Part shown: piece after piece, positions 8,027-16,709 of the stretch
Numbering within the stretch: position 1 is the stretch's first letter
Layout of the letters: the number at the start of each line of letters is the position of its first letter
Assembly (NCBI GenBank): GCA_003150235.1
Contig: QAMW01000007.1
Coordinates: 1-64,000 of the forward strand
Direction: 5' to 3'
DNA: 64,000 nucleotides
From: Bacteroidales bacterium
GTDB lineage: Bacteria > Bacteroidota > Bacteroidia > Bacteroidales > Muribaculaceae
Translations under genes and position numbers: made by a program
Notes under the pieces: model-generated
The model's input: the letters and a program-made list of their open reading frames with translations, nothing else
The model's database searches: none
What the model was told of the DNA's origin: nothing

Positions 8027-8574
8027 GCCAAAAGAATCTTAAGGATATGACCCTGGCAGAACTATGGGAACTGTTTCCGATAGCTCTGACAACCTATAAT
8101 CCTGATTGGTCGGAATGGGCGAATGAAGAGATATTGAAGCTTTCAACTTTGCTGAGAGATTACAATCCGGTAATCACTCATATAGGTAGCACCTCCATTC
8201 CAAATATCCAAGCGAAGCCGATCATTGATATTCTCATTGAAATCAGCCCCGATATTGACTGGCAACGGGTTCGTGAAACGATGGAAACAGCGGGCTACCT
8301 CTGTATGTCGGTTTCCGATAGCCGCATGAGTTTCAACAAAGGCTATACCCCTAAGGGCTATGCAGATAAAGTGTTTCATATCCATTTTCACAGAATTGGC
8401 GACAATGACGAAATCCTGTTCCGCGACTATCTGATGGCTCATCCGGAGGCTGCCAAAGAGTATGAGCACTTGAAATTATCACTACTGCCAAAATACAAGC
8501 ACGACCGCGACGGATATACCGAAGCCAAAACCGAATTTGTACGACAGATAATAACACAAGCCTTAAAACAATGA
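8023..8574 (+). CDS. GrpB/UPF0157 family protein
   Basis: 183 residues with the GrpB signature HIGSTSIPNIQAKPIIDILI, a nucleotidyltransferase-like fold whose substrate is unknown. I chose the ATG at 8023, which overlaps the GNAT stop, over the in-frame upstream start at 7978, which would lie within the GNAT gene. It ends the first packed block of the accessory cluster; about 160 bases without a gene follow. Confidence 0.86.
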   Translation: MSQKNLKDMTLAELWELFPIALTTYNPDWSEWANEEILKLSTLLRDYNPVITHIGSTSIPNIQAKPIIDILIEISPDIDWQRVRETMETAGYLCMSVSDSRMSFNKGYTPKGYADKVFHIHFHRIGDNDEILFRDYLMAHPEAAKEYEHLKLSLLPKYKHDRDGYTEAKTEFVRQIITQALKQ

Positions 8575-8738
8575 AAAACAAAGCATATCCCCGTACCGGT
8601 AGCGGTGTTGCAGAACTCTGAAATCGTAAGTAGCCTCCTCCCGGGACAATGAAGGCGATATCGCTATCGGCACATGGATATTAGCCTGGTAATCAGCGAA
8701 GCAGTAAACAGCATTGGGACAAATTATGAGCCCGCCGG

Positions 8739-8769
8739 TTGGTTTTGTGCGCAGTTATGGTTATCTTTG
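8739..8769 (+). promoter_or_regulatory. Promoter before the degenerate zinc-ribbon gene
   Basis: TTG at 8739-8741, a 20-bp spacer and TATCTTTG at 8762-8769 fit the Bacteroidetes consensus. It argues that translation of the following small frame starts after about 8776, not at 8739. Confidence 0.6.
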
Positions 8770-8807
8770 TGATATTGATAATGCAACCAATGGAAACGGA
8801 AACGGAT

Positions 8808-8981
8808 ATGGAAAAGGGATTTTACCGGAACTGCGGAATGCGGCTGACGCGGGTGATTTCCGGCATAAATGTCGATGGCTCGTTAAACGGAGATTACTGC
8901 ATCGCCTGCTACAGGGATGGCAAGTTTACGCAGAATGGACAGGTGATTGATGACAGAAGCATGTCGGATTCAATGAAGTGA
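8808..8981 (+). CDS. Short zinc-ribbon protein, partial paralogue of the 6174 gene
   Basis: A 57-residue product beginning MEKGFYRNCGMRLT and continuing to DYCIACYRDGKFTQ. It aligns with the first 45 or so residues of the PPOX gene at 6174 but lacks the oxidase domain, and the first metal-binding cysteine has become tyrosine (FYRNC instead of FCQSC). Upstream in-frame ATGs (8781, 8790) are possible. It is either a small protein with an incomplete zinc site or a remnant of a duplicated gene. It lies 10 bases before the DJ-1/PfpI gene. Confidence 0.5.
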   Translation: MEKGFYRNCGMRLTRVISGINVDGSLNGDYCIACYRDGKFTQNGQVIDDRSMSDSMK

Positions 8982-8991
8982 GGATGTAACT

Positions 8992-9603
8992 ATGAGCAAC
9001 GAAATTCTTTATATTCTGCTGCCGGATTATGCGGCGCATGAGGCTGTGTATCTTTCACAGGCTATCGCATCGGATGAGTATGCCATGAAGGAGCATCCGA
9101 AGTATGTCAACAAGGTTGTCGCCCCGACCATGGAGCCGGTAAAGTCCATCGGAGGATTTCTGACTTTGCCCGATTATTCATTCGACACGATGCCTTACGA
9201 CTACGCGGCCTTAGTACTCATTGGCGGCTTTGGATGGGCTACGCCTGTTGCAGAGCAAGTCGTGCCAATAGTAAAGCGGGCAATTGAAAAAGGTAAAATT
9301 GTCGGTGCCATCTGTAACGGGGCTTCATTCATGGCAAAATGCGGATTTCTCAACAATGACAAGCATACAGGCAACGGCGCCGAGCAGTTGCAGGCATGGG
9401 GAGGCGGGAATTATACCAATCCCGACGGATACATCCACCGGCAAGCAGTCAGCGATAAAAACATCGTGACCGCAAACGGTTCGGCAACCCTTGAATTTGC
9501 AAAAGAGCTTCTCACATTACTTGAGAATGACACGCCGCAACGGATAGAAATGTACTATCAGTTTAATAAACAGGGATTCTGCAATCTGTTCCCTGAGCAT
9601 TAA
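8992..9603 (+). CDS. DJ-1/PfpI family protein (type 1 glutamine amidotransferase-like)
   Basis: 203 residues with the DJ-1/PfpI fold. The nucleophile elbow is GAICNGASF with Cys108, and the preceding strand reads ALVLIGGFGWATP. Family members include chaperones, glyoxalases and proteases, so the activity cannot be named. The protein is longer than the minimal domain and lacks a signal peptide. It lies 5 bases before the metallo-beta-lactamase-fold gene, probably in one operon. Confidence 0.85.
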   Translation: MSNEILYILLPDYAAHEAVYLSQAIASDEYAMKEHPKYVNKVVAPTMEPVKSIGGFLTLPDYSFDTMPYDYAALVLIGGFGWATPVAEQVVPIVKRAIEKGKIVGAICNGASFMAKCGFLNNDKHTGNGAEQLQAWGGGNYTNPDGYIHRQAVSDKNIVTANGSATLEFAKELLTLLENDTPQRIEMYYQFNKQGFCNLFPEH

Positions 9604-9607
9604 GACT

Positions 9608-10489
9608 ATGTACGAGCTTGAACAAGCAGGACAACAGAGCTATTATATAAACTGTCCGGCTAAGATTGGCATTTATGAACAGTCTGAGCACGAAGTGTAT
9701 CTAATTGACAGCGGCAACGATAAAGAAGCAGCAAAGAAAGTGCTGAAAATAGCTGATTCTAAAGGCTGGTCTATAAAAGGGATACTCAACACTCATTCCA
9801 ATGCCGACCATATTGGCGGCAATGCCTTTATTCAGAACAAAACGGGTTGTCCTGTGTTCTGTTCCGGCATTGAGGCTGATTTCACCCGTCACCCTGTTCT
9901 TGAACCGTCATTCCTCTATGGCGGTTATCCCTGCAAGGATTTGAGAAACAAATTCCTGATGGCGAAAGAATCCAAAGTCACAGACTTCTCTTCTCCTGAA
10001 TTTCCGAAGGAAGTGGAGATTATTCCTCTTCCCGGACATTTCTTTGATATGGTAGGGTTTCGTACTCCTGACAATACGGTATTTCTTGCCGATTGTGTCA
10101 GCAGTCAGGCAACATTGGAGAAATACGGAGTGACATTTATCTTTGATGTTGCCGCCTATCTTAAAACGCTGTCAGACATAGAAGAATTACAAGCGGAAAT
10201 ATTTATTCCTTCTCATGCCGACCCGTGTAATGATATAAGCGAACTCGCGGAGATAAACCGGCAGAAGGTGTATGAGATTGAACAGGTAATCAAAGCAATA
10301 TGTGATACGTCGAAGACTACCGATGACATCATCAGTGAGATTTTCAGAAAATTCAATCTTACAATGACTATTGAGCAATATGTGCTCGTAGGCTCTACCA
10401 TAAGGTCATATCTGTCGTGGATGAAAGACCGTGGTGTGCTTGATTTTGCCACCGATAATTGTATGTTGTCATGGAAGGTCGCAGAGTAA
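9608..10489 (+). CDS. MBL-fold metallo-hydrolase
   Basis: 293 residues. The metal-binding signature is THSNADHIGGN (His63, Asp67, His68), where the usual HxHxDH has Asn in place of the second His, a variant I have seen in uncharacterised family members. Further ligands are plausible in PLPGHFF (near residue 143), LADCVSS and PSHADP. The C-terminal 80 residues are helical. The substrate is unknown. The end of the gene overlaps the start of the small membrane protein gene by 19 bases. Confidence 0.85.
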   Translation: MYELEQAGQQSYYINCPAKIGIYEQSEHEVYLIDSGNDKEAAKKVLKIADSKGWSIKGILNTHSNADHIGGNAFIQNKTGCPVFCSGIEADFTRHPVLEPSFLYGGYPCKDLRNKFLMAKESKVTDFSSPEFPKEVEIIPLPGHFFDMVGFRTPDNTVFLADCVSSQATLEKYGVTFIFDVAAYLKTLSDIEELQAEIFIPSHADPCNDISELAEINRQKVYEIEQVIKAICDTSKTTDDIISEIFRKFNLTMTIEQYVLVGSTIRSYLSWMKDRGVLDFATDNCMLSWKVAE

Positions 10490-10827
10490 TCATAATTTGG
10501 ATTGCCGTTACTGTTGCGGTGATGTTCGTGTTTCCGTTTGCTGTAGCACGACTTGCTTCGGAATGTTCGGGAATGGCATTGTGCATGATATTGTTTTTCA
10601 TTGTAAATCCAATATATTCCGCCATACTTGGATTCCGATGCGGCAAGGATATACGCAGAATGTGGAATCTACCTTTGATGTCGTCCATCGCTTTTCTTGC
10701 CGGAACATGGCTGTTCTTCGACATCAAGGAAGTATGGTTTATCATATATGCTTCAGTTTATCTGATTATCGGGTGGACTGCAATGGGAATAAGAAAATAT
10801 CTGAATAAGCGTATTCAGAATAGTTAA
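10471..10827 (+). CDS. Small membrane protein of unknown function
   Basis: 118 residues from the ATG at 10471 (MEGRRVIIIWIAV). Four hydrophobic segments are visible, around residues 6-30, 35-55, 65-85 and 90-110, followed by a basic C-terminus (RKYLNKRIQNS). I do not recognise a family. It overlaps the preceding gene, which suggests coupling. The alternative TTG start at 10459 would add four residues. Confidence 0.65.
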   Translation: MEGRRVIIIWIAVTVAVMFVFPFAVARLASECSGMALCMILFFIVNPIYSAILGFRCGKDIRRMWNLPLMSSIAFLAGTWLFFDIKEVWFIIYASVYLIIGWTAMGIRKYLNKRIQNS

Positions 10828-10861
10828 GTTGAACGCTAATTAAACTGAGGGAATCTTCAAG

Positions 10862-11290
10862 ATGAAACAGAATAATATTTTATATTTGTTAATGGGTTGT
10901 GCCATGATGATGACATCATGCAGCCAATCAGCAAATAATAACCAAAGCTCGGCATTAGCAGATGATGACCGTCCTCCATTGGAATATACCGATGCTGACA
11001 GGACGTTTGGTGTTGTACTCGAAATTACAAGCGACAGCTTGATGACATGTAACAATAATTTCTCTGGGCAGGACAGAGATCCTTTGATATTGGATACAAG
11101 TAATCCCGCTTTCCCGGATTTACTATCCAGTTGGTTTGCATCAATGGATTCTGTTCAGATAAATCGACTCAAAAACGGCTCTGAGCTTCATATATCTGCA
11201 AGAGATGGCGTTACGGAAGCAACAGTTGAAAAGGTGAAACGTAACGTCAAAATATGTGGAATCAAAGGAATGTCAATATCCAATTTTTGA
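10862..11290 (+). CDS. Hypothetical lipoprotein
   Basis: 142 residues with a lipoprotein signal ending MMMTSC (lipid-modified Cys near residue 20), then a low-complexity Asn/Ser linker. I recognise no domain. The composition is more AT-rich than the housekeeping genes of this window. It is followed 6 bases later by another exported protein of unknown function, so the two may work together at the cell envelope. Confidence 0.65.
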   Translation: MKQNNILYLLMGCAMMMTSCSQSANNNQSSALADDDRPPLEYTDADRTFGVVLEITSDSLMTCNNNFSGQDRDPLILDTSNPAFPDLLSSWFASMDSVQINRLKNGSELHISARDGVTEATVEKVKRNVKICGIKGMSISNF

Positions 11291-11296
11291 CCTGTC

Positions 11297-12187
11297 ATGA
11301 AGAGAATATGTATTGCATTTATAGCACTTGTGAACTTGTCAGCACCGTTTTCTTATGCGGATACCAGCAATCTGACAGGAGCTTGGAAAGGGCCGAAGGA
11401 TTTGATGATTAATGTGTGTGACAACAATCAAAATCAACAATACGTTTGTTCGTGCGGCATTTTTCGCACTTGGGGATGGGTGAATCTTTCCACAACTTTT
11501 TCAAACGATTCAATTATAATAGTATCTGAAGAAATAGATAACCCATTTGAGGGAAGATTCAAGATTGAATCTAATGACCGTCTTGAGGGGATCCTGACCA
11601 TGGGGAATCCCAGAGACGAATGGTACTACAACGACAAGTGTGAACTTATGAAACAGAAACCTGAGATGCCCGACAACCTCAACCATGCTCTTGAAGGAAC
11701 TATTTTTCCTGAGGATTATGGTGTACTCTCGCTTGACCGGGAAATGGCACAGGAGGTATTGTCGACTGTTACACCGGGTTCAATCGGATATGCGGAAAAG
11801 AAAGTTGTCGAAAAGTTGCTAAATGCAAAAACGTATCCCATATCGCCCAAGGAAATGATTGGGTTCAGGCGTGTGCGTTCAATACAGATTGATGCCCGCG
11901 ATGGCATTTTCTCATATCCATATTTCAATTGCCGATTCAAAGAGATTGACGGAAAAATATTTTTTGAGAAAACAAAAGGGAGCCAGCGCAAATCAGGATT
12001 TCTGTATCAAAACAGTCCTGAATCACTCATATTCCTTGGCGGATGGAGCGTGAACGAAGACTCTCAGACCACTTATGGCAGTGAAAACTCCGTAGCCGGC
12101 ACGGTTTACAAAATCGGCACTAATAAAGCGATAATGATATTTCCCACAGAGAAAAAACGCGTGGAAATTTATGAGTTTATAAAATAG
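11297..12187 (+). CDS. Hypothetical secreted protein
   Basis: 296 residues with an N-terminal signal peptide (MKRICIAFIALVNLSAPFSYA). The first third contains LTGAWKGPKDLMI and strand-rich sequence that resembles a lipocalin-like scaffold. The second half has RRVRSIQIDARDGIFSYP and ends in a strand-rich region. I cannot assign a family. The AT-rich codon use matches its upstream neighbour and differs from the flanking core genes. Confidence 0.6.
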   Translation: MKRICIAFIALVNLSAPFSYADTSNLTGAWKGPKDLMINVCDNNQNQQYVCSCGIFRTWGWVNLSTTFSNDSIIIVSEEIDNPFEGRFKIESNDRLEGILTMGNPRDEWYYNDKCELMKQKPEMPDNLNHALEGTIFPEDYGVLSLDREMAQEVLSTVTPGSIGYAEKKVVEKLLNAKTYPISPKEMIGFRRVRSIQIDARDGIFSYPYFNCRFKEIDGKIFFEKTKGSQRKSGFLYQNSPESLIFLGGWSVNEDSQTTYGSENSVAGTVYKIGTNKAIMIFPTEKKRVEIYEFIK

Positions 12188-12206
12188 TAACGCATAAAGA
12201 ATAATC

Positions 12207-12413
12207 ATGCCATATATATCAATCGAGAGCGGCAGACTCACCGCTGAACAGAAACGACAGCTGATAGAGCGGCTGACAGCAACGGCATCCGAGATAATGC
12301 ATATCCCGGAGCAGTTCTTCACAGTCACCATCAAGGAACTGCCTGATGAGAACTTCGGTATCGGCGGCAAGTCCATAGACGAAATAAAGCGCAATTACAA
12401 GGATAAAATTTAA
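12207..12413 (+). CDS. 4-oxalocrotonate tautomerase-like protein
   Basis: A 68-residue protein starting MPYISIESGRLTAEQK. After Met removal the N-terminal proline would be the catalytic base of the tautomerase superfamily. The length and the beta-alpha-beta pattern match 4-OT proteins, which form oligomers. The substrate cannot be told. It lies between the secreted protein gene and the AraC regulator. Confidence 0.82.
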   Translation: MPYISIESGRLTAEQKRQLIERLTATASEIMHIPEQFFTVTIKELPDENFGIGGKSIDEIKRNYKDKI

Positions 12414-12421
12414 CAGATCTG

Positions 12422-13207
12422 ATGAAGATTATACGACCGAGGGAGGAATTGCGCCCCTATGTGCGCTACTATTGGATACTGGAAAGCACTGAGCCTTTCA
12501 GTGTCCTGACATTTCCCATCGGTTGCCCGCAGATTATATTTCACAGGAAAACTCCCCTGTATATTCCTGAATTATCCTCCCGTCAGGATAAATTCACTAT
12601 CAGCGGACAGGTGAATTTCCCGGCGCATATAGTCTCCGACGATGACACGGAAATGATTGTCGCCGTTTTCTATCCCCATACTATCGGTAGGTTCATAGGC
12701 ACTCCCCCGTCGGAGTTTTACAATTCCGAAATATCGGGATTTGACCTTGGCAACCGTAATCTTAACTCTCTCGCCAACACGATATTGGATTGTGATGATA
12801 CATCCCGGGCTGTAAGAATCATTGAGGCGTGGCTGTTAGCGCGATTGAGCCGTCAAGGAGCGGAGCTGTCATATCAACCTCGTATCGGATATGCTGTAAC
12901 GAGACTCATGGCAGATCCGTCGACACCCGTCACGCAACTTGCCGACGGCGCTTGCCTGAGTCCGCGGCAATTCCGGCGAGTGTTTTACAGTCAGGTAGGG
13001 ATGCCTCCGAAAGAGTATGCGCGGATTGTCCGCTTCCAGAAATCGATGTGGCTGTTACAGTGCGGCAAACATGAGTATGCCGACATCGCATATTCCTGTG
13101 GCTACTCCGACCAGTCGCATTTCATCCGCGAGTTCCGTCAGTTCAGCAGCGTCACTCCGACCATGATAGGCAATCCTTATTCCGACCTGTTCACGGTACC
13201 GGTATAA
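12422..13207 (+). CDS. AraC-family transcriptional regulator
   Basis: 261 residues: an N-terminal ligand-sensing cupin-like part (about 1-130, starting MKIIRPREELRPYVRYYW, as in DUF6597-type regulators) and a C-terminal pair of helix-turn-helix motifs (LSPRQFRRVFYSQVGMPPKE, then IAYSCGYSDQSHFIREFR). It probably regulates the adjacent accessory genes. Its TAA stop overlaps the ATG of the following acetyltransferase frame by one base. Confidence 0.9.
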   Translation: MKIIRPREELRPYVRYYWILESTEPFSVLTFPIGCPQIIFHRKTPLYIPELSSRQDKFTISGQVNFPAHIVSDDDTEMIVAVFYPHTIGRFIGTPPSEFYNSEISGFDLGNRNLNSLANTILDCDDTSRAVRIIEAWLLARLSRQGAELSYQPRIGYAVTRLMADPSTPVTQLADGACLSPRQFRRVFYSQVGMPPKEYARIVRFQKSMWLLQCGKHEYADIAYSCGYSDQSHFIREFRQFSSVTPTMIGNPYSDLFTVPV

Positions 13208-13884
13208 TGTCCCTTTTCTTCTATCGGGATAGAAACGGGAGAGGTAATTTTGCATCAAAAAAGATGATGCAAGAAGTAAACCCACAGGCGACCACACGTG
13301 GATACGCATTCGAGATGTGGATGAAAGCACCGATGCCGATGGTGACACTTTTCAAGACGCTTGATGTGACACGGCTCCGCCACATCAGCTGCCGGCGTGG
13401 ACTTAAATTCAATATGCTGATGTGCTGGTGTATAGGCAACGCGGCGTCACAGGTCAAGGAGTTTTACATGCTGCCGGTCGGAGAGAAACTGATCAAGTAT
13501 GATTCGTTGGCGGTAAACACTATTGTACTCAATCAAGAAGGCGAGGTCAGTTCATGTGATATACCGTTTTCAGATGACCTTGCCATTTTCAACGCCGAAT
13601 ATGTGCGCCTCACCCGTCAGGTTGGCAAGACTTGCAGAAATCATGACATCACCGACCGGATGGTCATTGGCACTTCGGCTCTTGCCCGATATGAGATTGA
13701 CGGTGCGGTAGGGATGTACAGCGGCATCTTCAACAACCCGTTCGTGATATGGGGACGTTACCGCAAAAGCCTGTTCAAGACGCGGCTCACGGTATCATTC
13801 CAATTCCACCACACCCAGATGGACGGCGCTCACGCCGCCCGCTTCCTCGCCCTCCTCCAGCAAGAAATCGACCGCCTCCGGTAA
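13207..13884 (+). CDS. Chloramphenicol acetyltransferase-like O-acetyltransferase
   Basis: 225 residues of the CAT fold. The catalytic motif HHTQMDG (His201 and His202 to Gly207) is intact, and the upstream hydrophobic helix with RRGLKFNMLMCWCIGNAA fits the family. Whether it acts on chloramphenicol is not shown by sequence; many Bacteroidetes relatives have unknown acceptors. The first 19 residues are unusual, and an alternative ATG at 13264 (MMQEVNPQATTRGYAF) would give a more typical N-terminus of 206 residues. It ends the accessory block. Confidence 0.8.
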   Translation: MSLFFYRDRNGRGNFASKKMMQEVNPQATTRGYAFEMWMKAPMPMVTLFKTLDVTRLRHISCRRGLKFNMLMCWCIGNAASQVKEFYMLPVGEKLIKYDSLAVNTIVLNQEGEVSSCDIPFSDDLAIFNAEYVRLTRQVGKTCRNHDITDRMVIGTSALARYEIDGAVGMYSGIFNNPFVIWGRYRKSLFKTRLTVSFQFHHTQMDGAHAARFLALLQQEIDRLR

Positions 13885-13892
13885 ATACTACA

Positions 13893-13924
13893 TTTTGATA
13901 TTTGAAGCGTTATGCGTATCTTTG
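13893..13924 (+). promoter_or_regulatory. Promoter of the plus-strand polysaccharide genes
   Basis: TTTTG at 13893-13897, a 19-bp spacer and TATCTTTG at 13917-13924 match the Bacteroidetes consensus. The flippase ATG lies 39 bases downstream. Confidence 0.75.
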
Positions 13925-13962
13925 CCATGTAAACCTCTCATGTGTTGCAGACAACGCATAAA

Positions 13963-15429
13963 ATGTCACAAAGCCTCAAAGATAAGACGGTAAAAGGACT
14001 TGCATGGAGTTCGATTGAGCGTTTCTCTACAATGTTCATACAACTGACTGTGAACATTGTGCTTGCCCGCATACTCATGCCTGAGGATTTCGGTATGGTG
14101 GCAATGCTTGCCGTCTTTATCCAATTTTCACAGGTTTTTATCGACAGCGGATTTTCTAATGCCTTGATCAGAAGAAAAGACCGTAGCAATACCGACTATT
14201 GCACGGTATTCTATTTCACGGTAACTGTGTCGATAGTATTATATCTGCTGCTGTTTTTTTCAGCTCCATATATTTCGGCATTTTACAAAATGCCGCAGCT
14301 GACCGAGATTGCAAGAGTGCTGGGGCTTGGTCTCATAATCGGCTCCCTTGCAGCGGTACACAAGACTAGGCTTTCCATTGAGCTGAAATTCAAGGTTCAG
14401 GCAGTCATCTCACTACTCTCCGCCATCATATCAGGTGCCATAAGCATCTCGCTTGCCTATCTCGGATTCGGTGTATGGGCACTCGTGATGCAAAGTCTGG
14501 TAAGTCTTGGCGCCCAGACATTGCTCGTGTACCTGCTCGGCACGAGATGGATACCGTCACTGATATTCTCGATGCGCTCATTCAAGGAGCTTTTCGGCTA
14601 CAGTTCCAAACTGTTACTGTCATCAATGCTTCATCTGCTCTACCGCAACCTTTACCCGATAGTCATAGGAAAGCGATATAATGCCACCGATTTAGGATAC
14701 TATAACCGTGCCGACCTGCTTTCTACGATGTCAATCACATCAATCACCCTGGTATTATCGAAGGTAGCGTTCCCCATATTCAGCTCAATCCAGGATGACA
14801 ATGAGAAATTACGTCAGGCATATTCCAAATATGTCATATACGCATCACTGGTGGTGTTTCCTGCCATGATAGGCATCGCGGCTCTGGCAAAGCCCCTCAT
14901 AATAGTGGCAATGACCGAGAAATGGCTCATAGCAGTGCCGATGCTTCAGATACTCGCCATCTCATGTCTTTTTGACCATATTACTTCGATAAATCTTAAC
15001 GTACTCTACGTAAAAGGGCGTTCCGACCTCGCGCTGAAACTTGAAATAATAAAAAAATCAATAGCCATCGCCATATTATTCGGCATGATGCCATTCGGTA
15101 TCATAGCAATCTGCTGGGGGCAATTCATTTACAACATAATCGCCACGGTGTTAAATACGCGTTACACCAATATGCTGATAGGATTACCCTTCAAGGCTCA
15201 GATGCGCGATTTCCTTCCCTATCTGGGATGTGCGCTTTTTATGGGAATCATGGTATGGCTGATGACATTAGTGATTCCATCCTACGCCGGTCAACTTATT
15301 GCCGGTATTCCTCTTGGAACAGCAATTTACATTTCCACAATATACATATTCAAAAAATCGGCATACATTGAATTTTGTGGAATGATAAAAAATAATTTCG
15401 GACATTTGTTACATCGAAAAAACAGATAG
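13963..15429 (+). CDS. Wzx-type polysaccharide flippase
   Basis: 488 residues, strongly hydrophobic, with about 12-14 membrane spans. MSQSLKDKTVKGLAWSSIER at the start and LARILMPEDFGMVAML are typical of WzxC/MviN-like oligosaccharide exporters, which move undecaprenyl-linked repeat units across the inner membrane. A GTG at 13942 is also in frame, but the ATG at 13963 gives the family start. It begins the polysaccharide locus and is followed 3 bases after its stop by a CDP-glycerol-type transferase. Confidence 0.9.
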   Translation: MSQSLKDKTVKGLAWSSIERFSTMFIQLTVNIVLARILMPEDFGMVAMLAVFIQFSQVFIDSGFSNALIRRKDRSNTDYCTVFYFTVTVSIVLYLLLFFSAPYISAFYKMPQLTEIARVLGLGLIIGSLAAVHKTRLSIELKFKVQAVISLLSAIISGAISISLAYLGFGVWALVMQSLVSLGAQTLLVYLLGTRWIPSLIFSMRSFKELFGYSSKLLLSSMLHLLYRNLYPIVIGKRYNATDLGYYNRADLLSTMSITSITLVLSKVAFPIFSSIQDDNEKLRQAYSKYVIYASLVVFPAMIGIAALAKPLIIVAMTEKWLIAVPMLQILAISCLFDHITSINLNVLYVKGRSDLALKLEIIKKSIAIAILFGMMPFGIIAICWGQFIYNIIATVLNTRYTNMLIGLPFKAQMRDFLPYLGCALFMGIMVWLMTLVIPSYAGQLIAGIPLGTAIYISTIYIFKKSAYIEFCGMIKNNFGHLLHRKNR

Positions 15430-15432
15430 ATA

Positions 15433-16680
15433 ATGAAAACGCCCAAAACCTTTGTGAGCGAGACATTACAAGAAATACTTTCTTTAAGAACTCCATTTGT
15501 CACACATAACCGTCTTATGTTTATCCCACATCAGGGGATGGCAAGAAATGACAGGTACAATCTTATGAACTGGCGTTCAGACAATGCCCTGACACTGGCA
15601 CAATACATCCTTTCCCACGACCTGCAAAAAGATAAGATTCTCACCATTGCAGTATCGGTTAACGACAATCTCGACACACTAAACAGCTACGTCGCAACTA
15701 CCTATCCGGGAAGGAAAGTGGAGTTTGTAAGATTTTTGGGCAATATCTCCACTTCGGAACGCTGGCATTTCTATCGTCTTCTGACAGAATGCAGCCATGT
15801 TTTCACCTCGATTACCTATCCGTTGCGCCCATTCAGCAGAAGAAAATCCGTAACCTACGTAGACCTTGGTTATTTTCCGATGCCATTTAAAAACGATATC
15901 TTTGCGAAAACCGACCCGCTTTACATGGGACTTGACCGCTTCAACGACAAAGACCTCGACTATTATATCTGTAACTCGGAACTTGCCATACGTCTCATCA
16001 TGCCCTCTATGAACGTAGACTACGGTCACTATCTCAATCTCGGTAATTGCCGTAACGATTATTTGCTGTCGGACGAGTATCCATCAACTGTAAGGAAAGT
16101 ACTGGAACAGTCAGTCGACTATCCGGTCAAAAAGATAGTGCTCTACACTCCTACTCACCGCGATTATGAAGAAGGACAAAAGGAAGCGTCACGTGAGCTT
16201 TTAGGTTATGACATGGACTTGAAACGATTTGGTGACCGACTGAAAGAGAACGGTATACTGATAGTGTGTAAATTGCATCCGAAACAAAATATCGCCGCAA
16301 TCAAACGCTCCCTGCCTCCAAGCATCATGATTCATCAAGCAACTGAAAAATATGGTCTCAGTGAACTGATGAAAGCGAGTGACGCCCTGTTGACAGACTA
16401 CACATCGGGATATTACGATTATCTGCTTTTGGATAAACCGGTAATATTTAATTTCCACGATGTCGAGCTATATAAATCTACGCGTGGATTCACATTTACG
16501 CCAATAGAATCGATATGCGCCGGAGAAATCGTCAAAGATGCAACCGGATTGGAAAAAGCATTGTCTTGCCTCGATGAAAATGCGGACAAATTTGGCGCTA
16601 TGCGCCATTTTGTAAAAAACCTGGTTTACTCGTACTCCGACACAGGTTCAACCGAGCGCATCTACAACAGATTCTTGTAA
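15433..16680 (+). CDS. CDP-glycerol glycerophosphotransferase family protein
   Basis: 415 residues; the C-terminal two-thirds resemble TagB/TagF-type transferases, with IVLYTPTHRDYEEG, VCKLHPKQN, and the DALLTDYTSGYYDYLLLDKP segment that ends the active site. Such enzymes transfer glycerol phosphate or a related alditol phosphate to a sugar acceptor, so the polysaccharide may carry phospho-glycerol-type substituents (inference). It is cytosolic or membrane-associated and probably co-transcribed with the flippase. Confidence 0.85.
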   Translation: MKTPKTFVSETLQEILSLRTPFVTHNRLMFIPHQGMARNDRYNLMNWRSDNALTLAQYILSHDLQKDKILTIAVSVNDNLDTLNSYVATTYPGRKVEFVRFLGNISTSERWHFYRLLTECSHVFTSITYPLRPFSRRKSVTYVDLGYFPMPFKNDIFAKTDPLYMGLDRFNDKDLDYYICNSELAIRLIMPSMNVDYGHYLNLGNCRNDYLLSDEYPSTVRKVLEQSVDYPVKKIVLYTPTHRDYEEGQKEASRELLGYDMDLKRFGDRLKENGILIVCKLHPKQNIAAIKRSLPPSIMIHQATEKYGLSELMKASDALLTDYTSGYYDYLLLDKPVIFNFHDVELYKSTRGFTFTPIESICAGEIVKDATGLEKALSCLDENADKFGAMRHFVKNLVYSYSDTGSTERIYNRFL

Positions 16681-16709
16681 TATGATGCTTCCTGTAACTA
16701 TGTAACCAA

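Noticed and set aside
8714..8950. Frame of 78 codons overlapping the zinc-ribbon remnant
   Set aside because: The other frame (from 8808) gives a product that aligns with the zinc ribbon at 6174; this one has no similarity.
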